DNA of 64,000 nt. It comes from JBBIRG01 sp964410965 (GTDB lineage Bacteria > CLD3 > SB21 > JBBIRG01). The notes under the pieces are model-generated. The model did no database searches. It saw only the letters and a list, made by a program, of their open reading frames with translations, and had not been told where the DNA came from. Shown piece by piece: positions 7,763-17,500 of this stretch. The translations under genes and the position numbers were made by a program. How positions within the stretch are numbered: the first letter of the stretch is position 1; the number at the start of each line of letters is the position of its first letter. Location of the stretch: assembly GCA_964410965.1 (NCBI GenBank), contig CAYPIY010000002.1, positions 434,001-498,000 on the forward strand, given 5' to 3'.

Positions 7763-9556
7763 TTACTTCAGAAAAATCATTTTCCTTGCCGCGCTTTGGC
7801 CTCCGGCTTCCATGCGGTACAGGTAAACGCCCGAGGACACGGATTTTCCCGCATTGTTCATGCCGTCCCAGACAACCTTGTATGATCCCGGATGATGATG
7901 TGATTTCACGAGGGTTCTCACTTCCTGTCCGATGCTGTTGTATATTTTGAGTGTGACATGAGAAGCCGCTTTGACTTCGTATTCTATGGTGGTGGAAGGG
8001 TTGAATGGGTTCGGATAGTTTTGTAATAGTTTAAAAGATCTGACATTCGTATTTCCTGCTTCAGATATGATAATCGGATCGAATTTATAAAACATTACTG
8101 CGGTTCCGATTTCTTCGATCTGGCTGCCCTGTAAATAGTTGCCTACGTACGGATCGCTGTTGTATACAACGCAAATCTCACTCAGGGAAAAAACTTTCGG
8201 CGCAACACTTGCATACTGGTTATCATAACCGACAGAGTTGGTCATGTTGAAATGCCGAAACCATGTCGCGCCGTTATCAGGGGAACCGACACAATAAATC
8301 TGATAATAGCTGAATCCGCCGACAGCTGTATCGTTGGGTTCGCTTACGCGCTGATAGATCACGATCATGTTTCCGGCGCCGTCAAACGCGCAGGAAGGAG
8401 CGCCGAGATAACCGACGTTGACGTCGTTGTTGGTAATGTTCGCATAATCGGCTGTACCGGCGGGTACACCGGCAGCGACCGTTAATCCGGTATGGCCACT
8501 CCAGTGTATGATCTTGTTATCGTCCGTGAAATAATAATCATTGTTCGTTCCGTCGTTGATGCGTGTCAGAGTAGACCATACGACGTGCAACCGGCCCTGC
8601 AGGTCATGCAAAGCATAGGGGTCGATATAGGCTCGTTCTTCGGTTGTCCCTGTCGGTACGGGTTCGGGCGTAACGGGAGGATTGATTTCACGCCGGGTCC
8701 AGGTCGTTCCGTAATCGGCCGATTCGTACAGATTCACGATTCCCATCCCCGCCGTGGAATCGGTTGCAGAAAAGTATGACATCTGAACCGCGGCGATATG
8801 GTTGTGGAAAGCCGAAATGGAATAACCTTCAGCGGTCCTTAATTCTTTTCCGTACGGATTCACGATCAGTGAGTCGAGGCGGACAGGATTCGACCAAGTC
8901 ATTCCGCGGTCGAAAGTCCTCATGAAAACCATTCCGGATGCGGGCCCGGTTCCTCCGTTCTGGGACGAGACATAAAAAACAGAATCATTTCCAACGGAAC
9001 AGGCCACAGGCCAGATCGCCGCGTTGCCGTCAGGCGGCCTCGAGGTCCATGACATAGCCCCAAATGCGGCATCAAAAGAAAGCACATTGCCCGGATGGGA
9101 AACCGCCCATCCCGTACCGTCCTCAAAAACGCCGGCGTCGGTAAAGCCGTGGGCTGAGCTTTCAACAGGATCCCAGCCCGCAGACCAGTTCTCGCCGTCA
9201 AAAAATTTCACATATGTACCGCGGTTGTTCGGACCGGTTGTCCAGTCGTTACTGCGGGCCATTCGGATCACATAGATTTCACCGGTTTCGAAGGTGAAGA
9301 TGTTGCTCTTGGCGCAGCCGTTGGATGGATAATCATAATACGTCCATGCGATAGAATCGCCATCGGGATGAACCGAAAACCTGTCAGGATGCAACGCGGA
9401 TTTTTTACCGGTTTTCCCGCGTGAAAAAATTTCCGTTCCGTCCGCGGTTCTGATTTTTACGGGAGCCGCTGTTTTTCCGGGGCCGTTTCCTGCTTGAGCT
9501 GTATTTGATAAAAAGAGAAACACTGAAACAAATATCATAATGATATGTTTATTCAT
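7763..9556 (-). CDS. Secreted Asp-box (sialidase-like propeller) protein with type IX sorting domain, copy 1
   Basis: At 597 residues, it has the same architecture as the gene after it: signal peptide, Asp-box propeller (FDRGMTW, SADYGTTW, SPDNGATW) and a sorting domain (NYPNPFNPSTTIEY to ARKMIFLK). The two proteins are near-identical in the middle, clearly similar in the first 150 residues, and diverge most around residues 380-520, just before the sorting domain. The start is well supported by AAAGGAG upstream of the ATG, and a promoter-like pair sits at 9628-9656. The 27-bp gap suggests co-transcription with the second copy. Ligand or substrate is unknown; the divergent region is where specificity could differ. 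Confidence 0.86.
   Translation of the reverse strand: MNKHIIMIFVSVFLFLSNTAQAGNGPGKTAAPVKIRTADGTEIFSRGKTGKKSALHPDRFSVHPDGDSIAWTYYDYPSNGCAKSNIFTFETGEIYVIRMARSNDWTTGPNNRGTYVKFFDGENWSAGWDPVESSAHGFTDAGVFEDGTGWAVSHPGNVLSFDAAFGAMSWTSRPPDGNAAIWPVACSVGNDSVFYVSSQNGGTGPASGMVFMRTFDRGMTWSNPVRLDSLIVNPYGKELRTAEGYSISAFHNHIAAVQMSYFSATDSTAGMGIVNLYESADYGTTWTRREINPPVTPEPVPTGTTEERAYIDPYALHDLQGRLHVVWSTLTRINDGTNNDYYFTDDNKIIHWSGHTGLTVAAGVPAGTADYANITNNDVNVGYLGAPSCAFDGAGNMIVIYQRVSEPNDTAVGGFSYYQIYCVGSPDNGATWFRHFNMTNSVGYDNQYASVAPKVFSLSEICVVYNSDPYVGNYLQGSQIEEIGTAVMFYKFDPIIISEAGNTNVRSFKLLQNYPNPFNPSTTIEYEVKAASHVTLKIYNSIGQEVRTLVKSHHHPGSYKVVWDGMNNAGKSVSSGVYLYRMEAGGQSAARKMIFLK
8634..9001. repeat. Perfect 368-bp direct repeat, copy in the upstream paralog
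   Basis: Partner of 6819-7186. A second, shorter exact match of 92 bp (5956-6047 with 7786-7877, offset 1830) covers the sorting-domain coding region. The offsets differ by 15 bp, so an in-frame five-codon indel separates the two blocks. Confidence 0.95.
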
Positions 9557-9627
9557 AATGTACTCCTTTCAACGAAATAATACGGCTACTTTTGAATACT
9601 GAAAAACACAAATTTTTTCTCTTTAAT

Positions 9628-9656
9628 AAGATAACCCCGGTTCTTTCCAAAGTCAA
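9628..9656 (-). promoter_or_regulatory. Putative promoter for the tandem surface-protein pair
   Basis: On the minus strand TTGACT (9656-9651) and TATCTT (9633-9628) are separated by 17 bases and stand about 70 bases ahead of the ATG at 9556. The -35 matches consensus at five of six positions and the -10 at four of six. Confidence 0.45.
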
Positions 9657-9788
9657 GCCGATTTTTGCCTCCTGATGGAATGTGATGATTGATCCGGACG
9701 GTACATCTAAAAATTTCTCTTGTTTTTTTTGAATAGTTTCATTAGTTCGGTTTCGAAATGTTCATTTTAAAAAGGAAAGCCGCTTTAA

Positions 9789-11255
9789 GTGTCCCGTATC
9801 ATCATTCCTGAAGAATTCATTTCCTATTTTAAAAAAGTGTATGACGAAAGTGTGTTCCGCTGTTTTTCCGAACTGCCAGCGGATTCGCTTACGACCATTC
9901 GGGTAAATTCATTAAAGGCCGTTCCGGATGTGTTGACCGGAGAATTATCCCGGAAAGGATTTTCTCTCAGTAGGCTCCCCTTTTCCGAGGATGCATATCA
10001 GGTGACCGCCGAATCCCGGCTGATCAGCAAGACACTGGAGCATTTTCTCGGACATTTTTACATTCAGAGTCCGGCTTCGATGCTGCCGCCGGTTGTTCTG
10101 AACCCGAAACCTGAAGATGCGGTACTGGACATCGCCGCGGCACCAGGATCCAAAACGACGCAGATCGCTCAGATGATGAACAATGAGGGCGTACTCGCGG
10201 CGAACGAATGGGACGGAAAACGCATCAAGACGCTGTCGCACAATCTCGACCGGATAGGCGTCCTGAACGCGGCCATGATTAATATGGCGGGTGAACGGAT
10301 CGGAAACCTGGTGCCGGAGTTTTTTGACAAAGCGCTTGTCGACGCTCCGTGCTCATCGCTGGGCGTGATACACAAGGCCCCTCAGGCCGTGGAGAACATT
10401 CCTCGGCTGAACCAGTTCGCATACATCCAGGAGCGGCTTCTGATCAGCGCGATCAAATCAGTCAGGCCCGGCGGAACCGTTGTGTATTCAACCTGTACCA
10501 TCGCGCCGGAGGAAAACGAGCAGGTCATTCAGAGGATCATCCGTCAGTATCCCGTACGGATTGAGGAAGTCAAAATTCCGGATGATTTTACGGTCATTCC
10601 CGGGTTATCCCGATATCAGTCTGAAACGTTCGATCCGGAAATTACCAAAACCGTCCGTATCCTGCCGAATGAATCCAACCCGGAAAGTTTTTATATCGCG
10701 AAGATGGTAAAAACCGATTCCATTCGTATCCGTGAGCCGCATCAGCCTTTCGGAAATCCGCATGTGAGATACCGGCTGCTGAATTCCGCAGACGACCGCC
10801 TGAAAGGCATGATCAGATATTTTAACAGCACTTTCGGAATCGATCCGGAATTCTGGATGAATTACATGTTTCTTGAAAAACCCGACGAAATTCTCATGAC
10901 TTCGAAGGCCTGGCAAAACCGTGAAGGCATCCTGAATAACGTTTATACCCACCGCATAGGCCTGCGTGCCGCAAGGATGAAAAGGGAAAACGAGTGGAAA
11001 CTCTCCACAAATCTTGCGCAGCTTATACACGGTTCAGTCATGTCCAATCGGATTTATCTGGACGATCCGTGTGACATACAGACTTTTTTGGACGGAGGCA
11101 TCATACACAAAAGTTTTGAAGTGGAAAAAGGCGGGGTCGTCGTTTTCGGGCTGAACTACCCGCTCGGTTGCGGCGTGGTTCATAACGGGCAACTGAAAAG
11201 CCAGATGCCCAAAAGCAGGAAAGTGATCGGAATGGACAGGTTAAAGTGTGAGTAA
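9789..11255 (+). CDS. NOL1/NOP2/Sun-family RNA (cytosine-5) methyltransferase, RsmF-like
   Basis: It transfers methyl from SAM to C5 of a cytosine in rRNA or tRNA. The 488 residues contain the SAM motif DIAAAPGSKTTQ (about 119-130), the motif IV cysteine in DAPCSS (about 184-189) and the nucleophile-motif STCT (about 234-237): both catalytic cysteines are present. The C-terminal 170 residues resemble the extra PUA-like region of RsmF/YebU rather than the shorter RsmB. The start is GTG, preceded by AAGGAAA about ten bases upstream; no in-frame ATG gives a complete N-terminus. It is transcribed divergently from the 7763-9556 gene. The target nucleotide is an inference only; 16S rRNA C1407 is the E. 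coli RsmF site. Confidence 0.88.
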   Translation: MSRIIIPEEFISYFKKVYDESVFRCFSELPADSLTTIRVNSLKAVPDVLTGELSRKGFSLSRLPFSEDAYQVTAESRLISKTLEHFLGHFYIQSPASMLPPVVLNPKPEDAVLDIAAAPGSKTTQIAQMMNNEGVLAANEWDGKRIKTLSHNLDRIGVLNAAMINMAGERIGNLVPEFFDKALVDAPCSSLGVIHKAPQAVENIPRLNQFAYIQERLLISAIKSVRPGGTVVYSTCTIAPEENEQVIQRIIRQYPVRIEEVKIPDDFTVIPGLSRYQSETFDPEITKTVRILPNESNPESFYIAKMVKTDSIRIREPHQPFGNPHVRYRLLNSADDRLKGMIRYFNSTFGIDPEFWMNYMFLEKPDEILMTSKAWQNREGILNNVYTHRIGLRAARMKRENEWKLSTNLAQLIHGSVMSNRIYLDDPCDIQTFLDGGIIHKSFEVEKGGVVVFGLNYPLGCGVVHNGQLKSQMPKSRKVIGMDRLKCE

Positions 11256-11289
11256 AATACAGCGGGGTCTTTATATGAAAAAAAATCAC

Positions 11290-11317
11290 TTGCTTTTTAA
11301 ATAAATAATAATATATT
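11290..11317 (+). promoter_or_regulatory. Putative rpsU promoter
   Basis: TTGCTT (11290-11295) and TATATT (11312-11317) with a 16-base spacer precede rpsU by about 75 bases. The match is moderate in AT-rich DNA, so confidence is limited. Confidence 0.4.
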
Positions 11318-11392
11318 GTTCAGCTACTATCTTTCTGATAGACTTTTAAATATAAGTTCATATTAAATATATACTTCACAAAAGGATAAACT

Positions 11393-11590
11393 ATGATTAC
11401 TGTACAGGTTGGAGAGAATGAGTCGTTTGACAAAGCGCTTAAGCGGTTCAAACGGAAATGTTTGCAATCCGGTTTAATGCGTACATTGCGTGATACAGCC
11501 CATTATGTAAAACCCAGTGAAAAGAAGAAAGCCGACCGATTACGCGCTATCCGGAAACAGCGCCAGATTCAGGCTGAACAGGGGTATTAA
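11393..11590 (+). CDS. rpsU: 30S ribosomal protein bS21
   Basis: A 65-residue, highly basic protein with the bS21 pattern: an N-terminal ITVQVGENESFDKALKRFKR segment, then Arg/Lys-rich helices (KPSEKKKADRLRAIRKQRQ). bS21 sits near the anti-Shine-Dalgarno end of 16S rRNA and assists initiation. AAAGGATAAACT ahead of the ATG supports the start. It is a single gene with its own terminator at 11615-11653. Confidence 0.95.
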   Translation: MITVQVGENESFDKALKRFKRKCLQSGLMRTLRDTAHYVKPSEKKKADRLRAIRKQRQIQAEQGY

Positions 11591-11614
11591 CCGGTTATTT
11601 AAAATCCGGATTGT

Positions 11615-11653
11615 AAACCAGAAGAATTCCTGATGTTTTTTTCTGGTTTTTTT
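11615..11653 (+). terminator. Rho-independent terminator after rpsU
   Basis: AAACCAGAA (11615-11623) pairs with TTCTGGTTT (11641-11649), with a 17-base loop, then a T-run ending at 11653. It lies 25 bases beyond the stop codon. Confidence 0.75.
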
Positions 11654-11717
11654 GTCTATAGTCCGTTCGTGGGTTTCCGGCTTGAAGTATTTAAATCAAA
11701 ATATATCGAATAAAAGT

Positions 11718-11746
11718 TTGATTTTAGATTTGAAATATATTATAAT
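11718..11746 (+). promoter_or_regulatory. Promoter of the PpiD-like gene
   Basis: TTGATT (11718-11723), a 17-base spacer and a perfect TATAAT (11741-11746) stand 61 bases before the ATG at 11808. The spacing and -10 are textbook sigma-70. Confidence 0.6.
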
Positions 11747-11807
11747 GGCTGCCTAAAAAAAAGACAGCATGAAAAATGAATGGAATTGAAACAGGAGATA
11801 TAGCCTT

Positions 11808-13667
11808 ATGATGACGAAAATCCGGGAGAAGACGCACCTGCTTTTATATGTGCTGGTCTTCGCCTTTGTTGCGCTGATTGTGGTAGAATGGGGAGCCAAT
11901 TACTCCGATATTTCGAGAATGCAGCGCGGAATTATCGGTAAAATCGGTGGCGAGGATATACGGTACGCCGATTTCCAGGTCACTTATTTCAACCAGGTTC
12001 AGCAGACCCAGCAGCAGAAAGGCGGGGAATCCCTGTCGGAGTCGGAGATGGAAGGCGTCAGCGACCAGGTATGGAGCCAGATGCTGGAGGAACATATTCT
12101 GAGGACATTTATCCGCAAGAATGAGATTACAGTCGGCGATTCGGAAATAGCGTATAATCTGAAAACCAATCCTCCCGATTTTCTGAAACAGAGTCCGTCA
12201 TTCCAGACCGACGGGAAATTCGACGCCCAGAAGTACATTCAGGCGTTGAACAATCCACAGTTCGGGAAACAATGGGCCGAGATCGAATCCATTCTCAGGA
12301 TCCAGCTTCCTTTCAACAAGATTCAGTTTCTTGTCAATTCAGCGGTTCGCGTCACCGAAAGCGAACTTCGCCTGGAATATATGCGCCGTAATCTGAAACT
12401 TGCAGCGAAACTGATTTATTTCAGCCCGGCCGAGGTTGCCGCAGACCAGGTCACCGCTTCCGCCGAAGAGCTCAAGGCGTATTATGACGCACACTTGAGC
12501 GATTTTAAGGAACCCGAAAAGGCGCGAATCGCGTTCGTTAATTTCAGCGAACAGGCGACCGCGGAGGATTCCGCTGAAATCATGGGCCGACTCGCCGACG
12601 TGAAAAAGCAGCTGCTGGAGGGAAAGGACTTCGCAGAACTCGCGAAAATCTATTCCGCCGATAAAGGCTCAGCCGAACAGGGCGGAGATCTCGGCTGGTT
12701 CACCCGGGGTATGATGGTAAAGGAATTCGAGGATGCCTGTTTCGGCGGGAAACCCGGTGAAATTATCGGACCTGTGAAAACCCAGTTTGGTTATCACCTT
12801 ATCAAAGTGGATTCCGCGAAGTTTCACTCAAAAGCCGGAAAGAAAAAATCAAAAAAGGATAAATCCCAGGAACCCCAGGACAGCATCATGGCGCGCCATA
12901 TCCTGATCCAGATCGAGGCCAGTTCAAAGACGGTCGAGACCGCCCGGGAGAACTCCACAGCGTTCTATGACCTGGCCAAGGAAGAGGGATTCGGCAGTGC
13001 GTACGAGAAGCTCGGAGTACGATTTAAGTTACGTATCGACACTACAGCCGAATTCCTGAACAACGACCGCGGCATGGTATCCGGTTTTCCTGACCGTCTT
13101 CGCAGCGTGGTTCGATTCGCGTTTAATGAAAACAGGGAGCCGGTCACCCGGCCCATTCACACCAGCATGGGCTTCACTATTTTTTCATCCGTCAGCTTTG
13201 TCAAGGGAGGCGTTCCGCCGTTCAGCGCAATTGAAGATAAAGTTAAAAACTTAGTCCTCGAGGAAAAGCGCAAGACGGCGGTTTATGAGAAAGCCAGGGA
13301 AATCAGATCGAAGCTCGCAACAATAGACGATATCAAAACGGCGGACAGCCTGAAGCAGGTTAAGGAACTCAGCAATTTCACGATGAACGGAACGGTTCCG
13401 GGAGTCGGGCGGGACGTAAAACTAAACAATTTCCTGTTTCAGCAGCCCGTGGGCAAATTGCTCGATCCTTACCTCGGCATACGCGGAGCCTATATCGTGC
13501 AAATTTCAGAACGTGAGGAATTCAATGAAGGAAAATACCAGGCGGCCCGCGCAGGAATCCGCCAGCAGCTGATGAATATCAAGCAACAAAAGGCCTACCG
13601 GGAATGGCTGGAAATGATGAAAAAAAACACCACGATCGAGGATTTCAGGGCCGATTTTAATCTTTAA
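11808..13667 (+). CDS. Membrane-anchored periplasmic PpiD/SurA-type peptidyl-prolyl isomerase
   Basis: The 619-residue protein has one N-terminal membrane anchor (about 11-30), a SurA/PpiD-type chaperone domain (about 35-225), a complete parvulin domain (about 235-335, with GGDLGWFTRGMM and FGYHLIKV) and a second, degenerate parvulin-like segment (about 352-460, starting at MARHILIQIE). Such proteins fold outer-membrane and secreted proteins in the periplasm, which suits a genome rich in exported proteins. It has a good promoter at 11718 and a strong terminator at 13685, so it is probably monocistronic. The C-terminal part is more diverged than E. coli PpiD, so I do not assign the gene name. 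Confidence 0.88.
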   Translation: MMTKIREKTHLLLYVLVFAFVALIVVEWGANYSDISRMQRGIIGKIGGEDIRYADFQVTYFNQVQQTQQQKGGESLSESEMEGVSDQVWSQMLEEHILRTFIRKNEITVGDSEIAYNLKTNPPDFLKQSPSFQTDGKFDAQKYIQALNNPQFGKQWAEIESILRIQLPFNKIQFLVNSAVRVTESELRLEYMRRNLKLAAKLIYFSPAEVAADQVTASAEELKAYYDAHLSDFKEPEKARIAFVNFSEQATAEDSAEIMGRLADVKKQLLEGKDFAELAKIYSADKGSAEQGGDLGWFTRGMMVKEFEDACFGGKPGEIIGPVKTQFGYHLIKVDSAKFHSKAGKKKSKKDKSQEPQDSIMARHILIQIEASSKTVETARENSTAFYDLAKEEGFGSAYEKLGVRFKLRIDTTAEFLNNDRGMVSGFPDRLRSVVRFAFNENREPVTRPIHTSMGFTIFSSVSFVKGGVPPFSAIEDKVKNLVLEEKRKTAVYEKAREIRSKLATIDDIKTADSLKQVKELSNFTMNGTVPGVGRDVKLNNFLFQQPVGKLLDPYLGIRGAYIVQISEREEFNEGKYQAARAGIRQQLMNIKQQKAYREWLEMMKKNTTIEDFRADFNL

Positions 13668-13684
13668 CAAGGATGAAGATTTCG

Positions 13685-13718
13685 AAACCACGGACGGATA
13701 TGTCCGTGGTTTTTTTAT
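13685..13718 (+). terminator. Rho-independent terminator after the PpiD-like gene
   Basis: AAACCACGGAC (13685-13695) pairs perfectly with GTCCGTGGTTT (13702-13712) around a six-base loop, running into a T-run. It starts 17 bases after the stop codon and separates the foldase from clpS. Confidence 0.88.
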
Positions 13719-13745
13719 TTCTTTCCGGAAGATACTTTTACTGTC

Positions 13746-14036
13746 ATGTTTCCAATAATGTCCACACAGGCTCAGGAAGAAAAGGAACCCGTCGATACTT
13801 TAGGGACGGAATATCCATGCAGGGTCATCTTATTCAACGACAATATCCATACTTTCGATGAGGTCATCGCACAGCTTATCAAGGCGGTCGGGTGCAGTCC
13901 GGACAAGGCCGAAGCCATTGCGTGGGAGGTCCATTCAAAAGGCAAAGCTTGTTGCTATGAAGGCTCTATAGATCAATGCCTGATTGTAAGTTCCGTTCTT
14001 GAAGAAATCGGTTTACACACACAAATCGAGCCATAA
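13746..14036 (+). CDS. clpS: ATP-dependent Clp protease adaptor ClpS
   Basis: ClpS delivers N-degron proteins to ClpAP/ClpCP. The 96-residue frame has the conserved core CRVILFNDNIHTFDEVI, the ALVxSxPLG-equivalent helix and EVHSKGKACCYEGS with the conserved His, then the C-terminal helix. Asp and Asn of the FNDN segment are the known N-degron-contacting residues. Start is uncertain: ATG 13746 or the internal ATG at 13758, which leaves MSTQAQEEKEP as the usual flexible head; neither has a clear ribosome site. No clpA or clpC is in the window. Confidence 0.9.
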   Translation: MFPIMSTQAQEEKEPVDTLGTEYPCRVILFNDNIHTFDEVIAQLIKAVGCSPDKAEAIAWEVHSKGKACCYEGSIDQCLIVSSVLEEIGLHTQIEP

Positions 14037-14557
14037 CGATAATCGAACCGTGGTACATTATGGCAATTATATATAACGTTTTTAATTTTTGTTGATTTGA
14101 TTTTTTTTGAAAGTTGTAAAAACCAACTAAAACGAATGTAAGTTTTATAGCACAGTTGTGAGATTTTCTGTGTAAAGAAACGATCACACCGATTAAATAT
14201 TTATCAGCTTAGATACATGTTTTAGCATTTATTAGATAATATCAATAATTATAGTGTTTTAATAAAGTCATAACAATCTTATTATCCGTTAGTTTGTGAT
14301 TATTTAATCATGAATTGATGGTTTTTTTAATATTGACTGATGAAAAAAATATCAAATGTAAATAAAAACACACAACACATGTTTTATTTTTACAAAAAGG
14401 TACATTTGAGTGAGTTTTTATATAAATCAAATTAAAGTAATTACTAAATAAACATAGTCTTAAAGGGTGTTTTAAATTTTCGGTTTTTGAGTAACTGGTA
14501 TAATATTTGCAATAATTGCTATTTATGAACATAAACTTCACACATAAAGGAGAAAAC
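14037..14557 (+). other. AT-rich intergenic region upstream of the M4 protease
   Basis: A 521-bp stretch with no convincing gene on either strand; its short frames are AT-rich, low-complexity and lack ribosome sites. The only signal I can support is an extended -10 promoter at 14496-14504. The length and composition fit a regulatory region for a highly expressed secreted enzyme, but no riboswitch or other fold was recognised. Confidence 0.6.
14496..14504 (+). promoter_or_regulatory. Extended -10 promoter of the M4 protease
   Basis: TGGTATAAT gives a perfect TATAAT (14499-14504) with the TGn extension. No good -35 hexamer is seen, as is usual for extended -10 promoters. It stands 53 bases before the ATG at 14558. 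Confidence 0.55.
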
Positions 14558-17500
14558 ATGAAGAAGTTCAGTTACTCAATTTTGGTCGCGATTCTGGTTT
14601 TCGCGGTTGGATTTGTTAATGCTCAGGAAAAGATGAGCAAGCAGGAGTTAACACTGAAATCCCTTCAGGAAATTTCAGTATCCCAGGGTCATGAACTTAA
14701 TGTGACCAGAGGAGAAAACGGCGCAGTCAGCATTATGTATGGAAAATTGTCAAATCCGATACCGGTCGTCAAGTACTCCAATATCGCCGCAAAAGAGTTT
14801 TTATCTTCCTACAAAGAGGCCTTCAAAGTAAATAATGTCGATGAAGAACTTAGCGAGACAACGGTCATTAATGACGCTTTCGGGTTGGTTCATGTTAAAT
14901 ATAATCAAGTTTATAAAGGCATTCCGGTATATAAACGAACCATGAATGTCCATATAGATAAGGAACGAACGATTCACGCCGTAACTACCAATTACGTACC
15001 CGAATTGAATCTCTCCGTTAATCCCGGCCTGAACGAAAAATCCGCAATTTCGTCGGTAAAATCGGAAAAACAATTTTCCGATATGCCATGGGAAACAGCT
15101 GAACTGGTTATTTATTATGATGATATGACCGGTAAAGCGGTTCTGGCATATGCGGTTCATATTTCGAGTCTCCGTTACAACAAAATTCATATAGTCGATG
15201 CCTCCAATGGCCGTCTGATCGCCGAACAGGAACTGCTTCAGGGCGGCTCAGTGACCGGCACGGGAACCAATGCTCTTGGCGGCGCCGTGAATCCCCTCTA
15301 TTCCTATACCGGAACCGATTATCCGTATCCCTCGCAATGGTCAGACTATATGAACCCGACAAGCGGCACCTGCCAGCGCGGAACTTACAACATGATTGAT
15401 ATTTCCAATCCGACCACGGGTAACGTGTTCGGTCTCTGCTCTGAACATACTAATTTGTCAACCATTAACTGGATTCACAGCACTTCTTCCACATTCGGAA
15501 CAACCGCTGACGGGACCATCAGTATCGCCGAGCAACGTTCCGCAGTCAGCGCTGCGTTCAATTTCCGTTCAACTTTAAATTATTTCAAGAACAAACATAA
15601 CCGCAACGGTATAGACAATGCCGGTATGGCGGTGGTTCACATTACCAACTGGTATGATTCAGCCGATCCCATCAACGCGTTCTGGAGCGGCGACCCGTGG
15701 AATTTTATGGCTTTCTCGAACGCGGAAGGGTCAACGACATACAATCCCCTGTCCTGCGCCATCGACGTTGTCGCCCATGAGCTTTCCCACGGAGTAACTG
15801 ACAAGACTTCTCAGCTGGCTTATGAAAACCATTCCGGCGCTTTGAATGAATCCTGGTCGGATGTCATGGGCTGGGAAGTTGAGTATTACGCCACGGGTTC
15901 GGCGGACTGGCTGTTAGGAGAGGATATCTACAAGAGCGGTACAAACGCATTCCGCAGTTTTTCTTCCCCGACAACCTATTCCCAGCCGGATAAAGTCGGC
16001 GGCACTTACTATGTAACTCCGACCACCAGCCCGTCATCCAGCAATGATTACGGCGGAGTACATATCAACAGCGGTATCCCGAATAAAGTATTTTATTTAC
16101 TGGTTAATGGCGGAACTCATTACAGCGTAACCGTGTCCCCGTTCAGCACCACGCTTTCAACTGCTGCGGATCAGGTCGGCGCGCTTGCATATTTGATCAA
16201 CACCGGCGGTTACTATACGACCAGCACGACGTTTGACCAGGCCCGAACGGTATGGGAATCGGCCTGCTCGGCTCTCTATTCCGGCGACGCGACGAAACTC
16301 CTGAATGTCAAACGCGCATGGTATTCCGTGAATGTCGGAACCAATCCCGACGCAGTAACAAACACGGTTACAGTGACTGCCCCGAACGGCGGCGAGAACT
16401 GGACAGTCGGCACAAGCCGGAACATCACCTGGACTTCCACAGGCACAATTTCCAACGTAAAGATCGAATACTCCACCAACAGCGGAACGAACTGGATCAC
16501 GGTTGTATCAAGCGTAAGCAACAGCGGTTCCTATGCATGGACGGTACCGAACACCGCTTCCACCACATGCCGTGTCAGAGTATCCGATGCAGCAGTTTCC
16601 ACGACCAACGACATGAGCAACGCGAATTTTACGATCAGCGCGTCCGTCACCAACAGCATCACTGTGACCGCACCGAACGGTGGCGAAAATTGGACAGTCG
16701 GAACAAGCCGGAACATCACATGGTCTTACACCGGCACAATCTCCAACGTGAAGATCGAATATTCCACCAACAGCGGCACCGGATGGATCACGGTGACATC
16801 CAGCGTATCCAACAGCGGCTCCTACGCTTGGACAGTTCCGAATACGGCGGCGACCACCTGTTTAGTACGCGTATCCGACGCCTCCGCATCCGCAACGAAT
16901 GATGTCAGCAACGCGTCGTTCACAATCTCAACCGGCGGCGGTTACATTACCGCTGAAACCGAATCCAACAATACGAACGCAACCGCCAACGGGCCCGTCG
17001 GTTCAGGAACCGCGGTCACCGGTTCAGTAAGTTCTTCAACCGATGTCGATTACTTTACATTCACCACCGGTTCTGTCGGTACGATCAGCGTTTCCCTTTC
17101 CATCGGAACCAGCTCGGACTTAGACTGGTATTTATATGACGCCAGTTTAACCGAAAAAGCAAAAGGATACACGACCAGCAATCCGGAAACGGGAAGCTAT
17201 GCAAACGCTCCGGCAGGGACTTATTACATCAAGGTTAACGGTTACAGCGGAGCGACCAGCGCTTATACTCTTAATGTAACTTATCCGGGAACCGCAACCA
17301 ACAGTCTTACCGTAACCGCTCCGAACGGAGGGGAAAGCTGGGCAGCCGGAACGAGCAAGAATATTACATGGACTTCCACAGGCTCGATCGCGAATGTGAA
17401 AATTGAATACTCGACCAACAGCGGCACCAGCTGGATCAGCGTCATATCCAGCACTCCGAATGACGGTTCCCATGCATGGACGGTTCCGAGCACCGCTTCC

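Noticed and set aside
5933..9556. Insertion sequence or composite element made by the 368-bp repeats
   Set aside because: There is no transposase, terminal inverted repeat or target duplication; the repeats are internal parts of paralogous genes.
16252..16902. 216-residue frame overlapping the M4 protease on the same strand
   Set aside because: It lies out of frame in the repeat region and is Arg/His-rich, as shifted readings of Thr/Ser-rich DNA commonly are.
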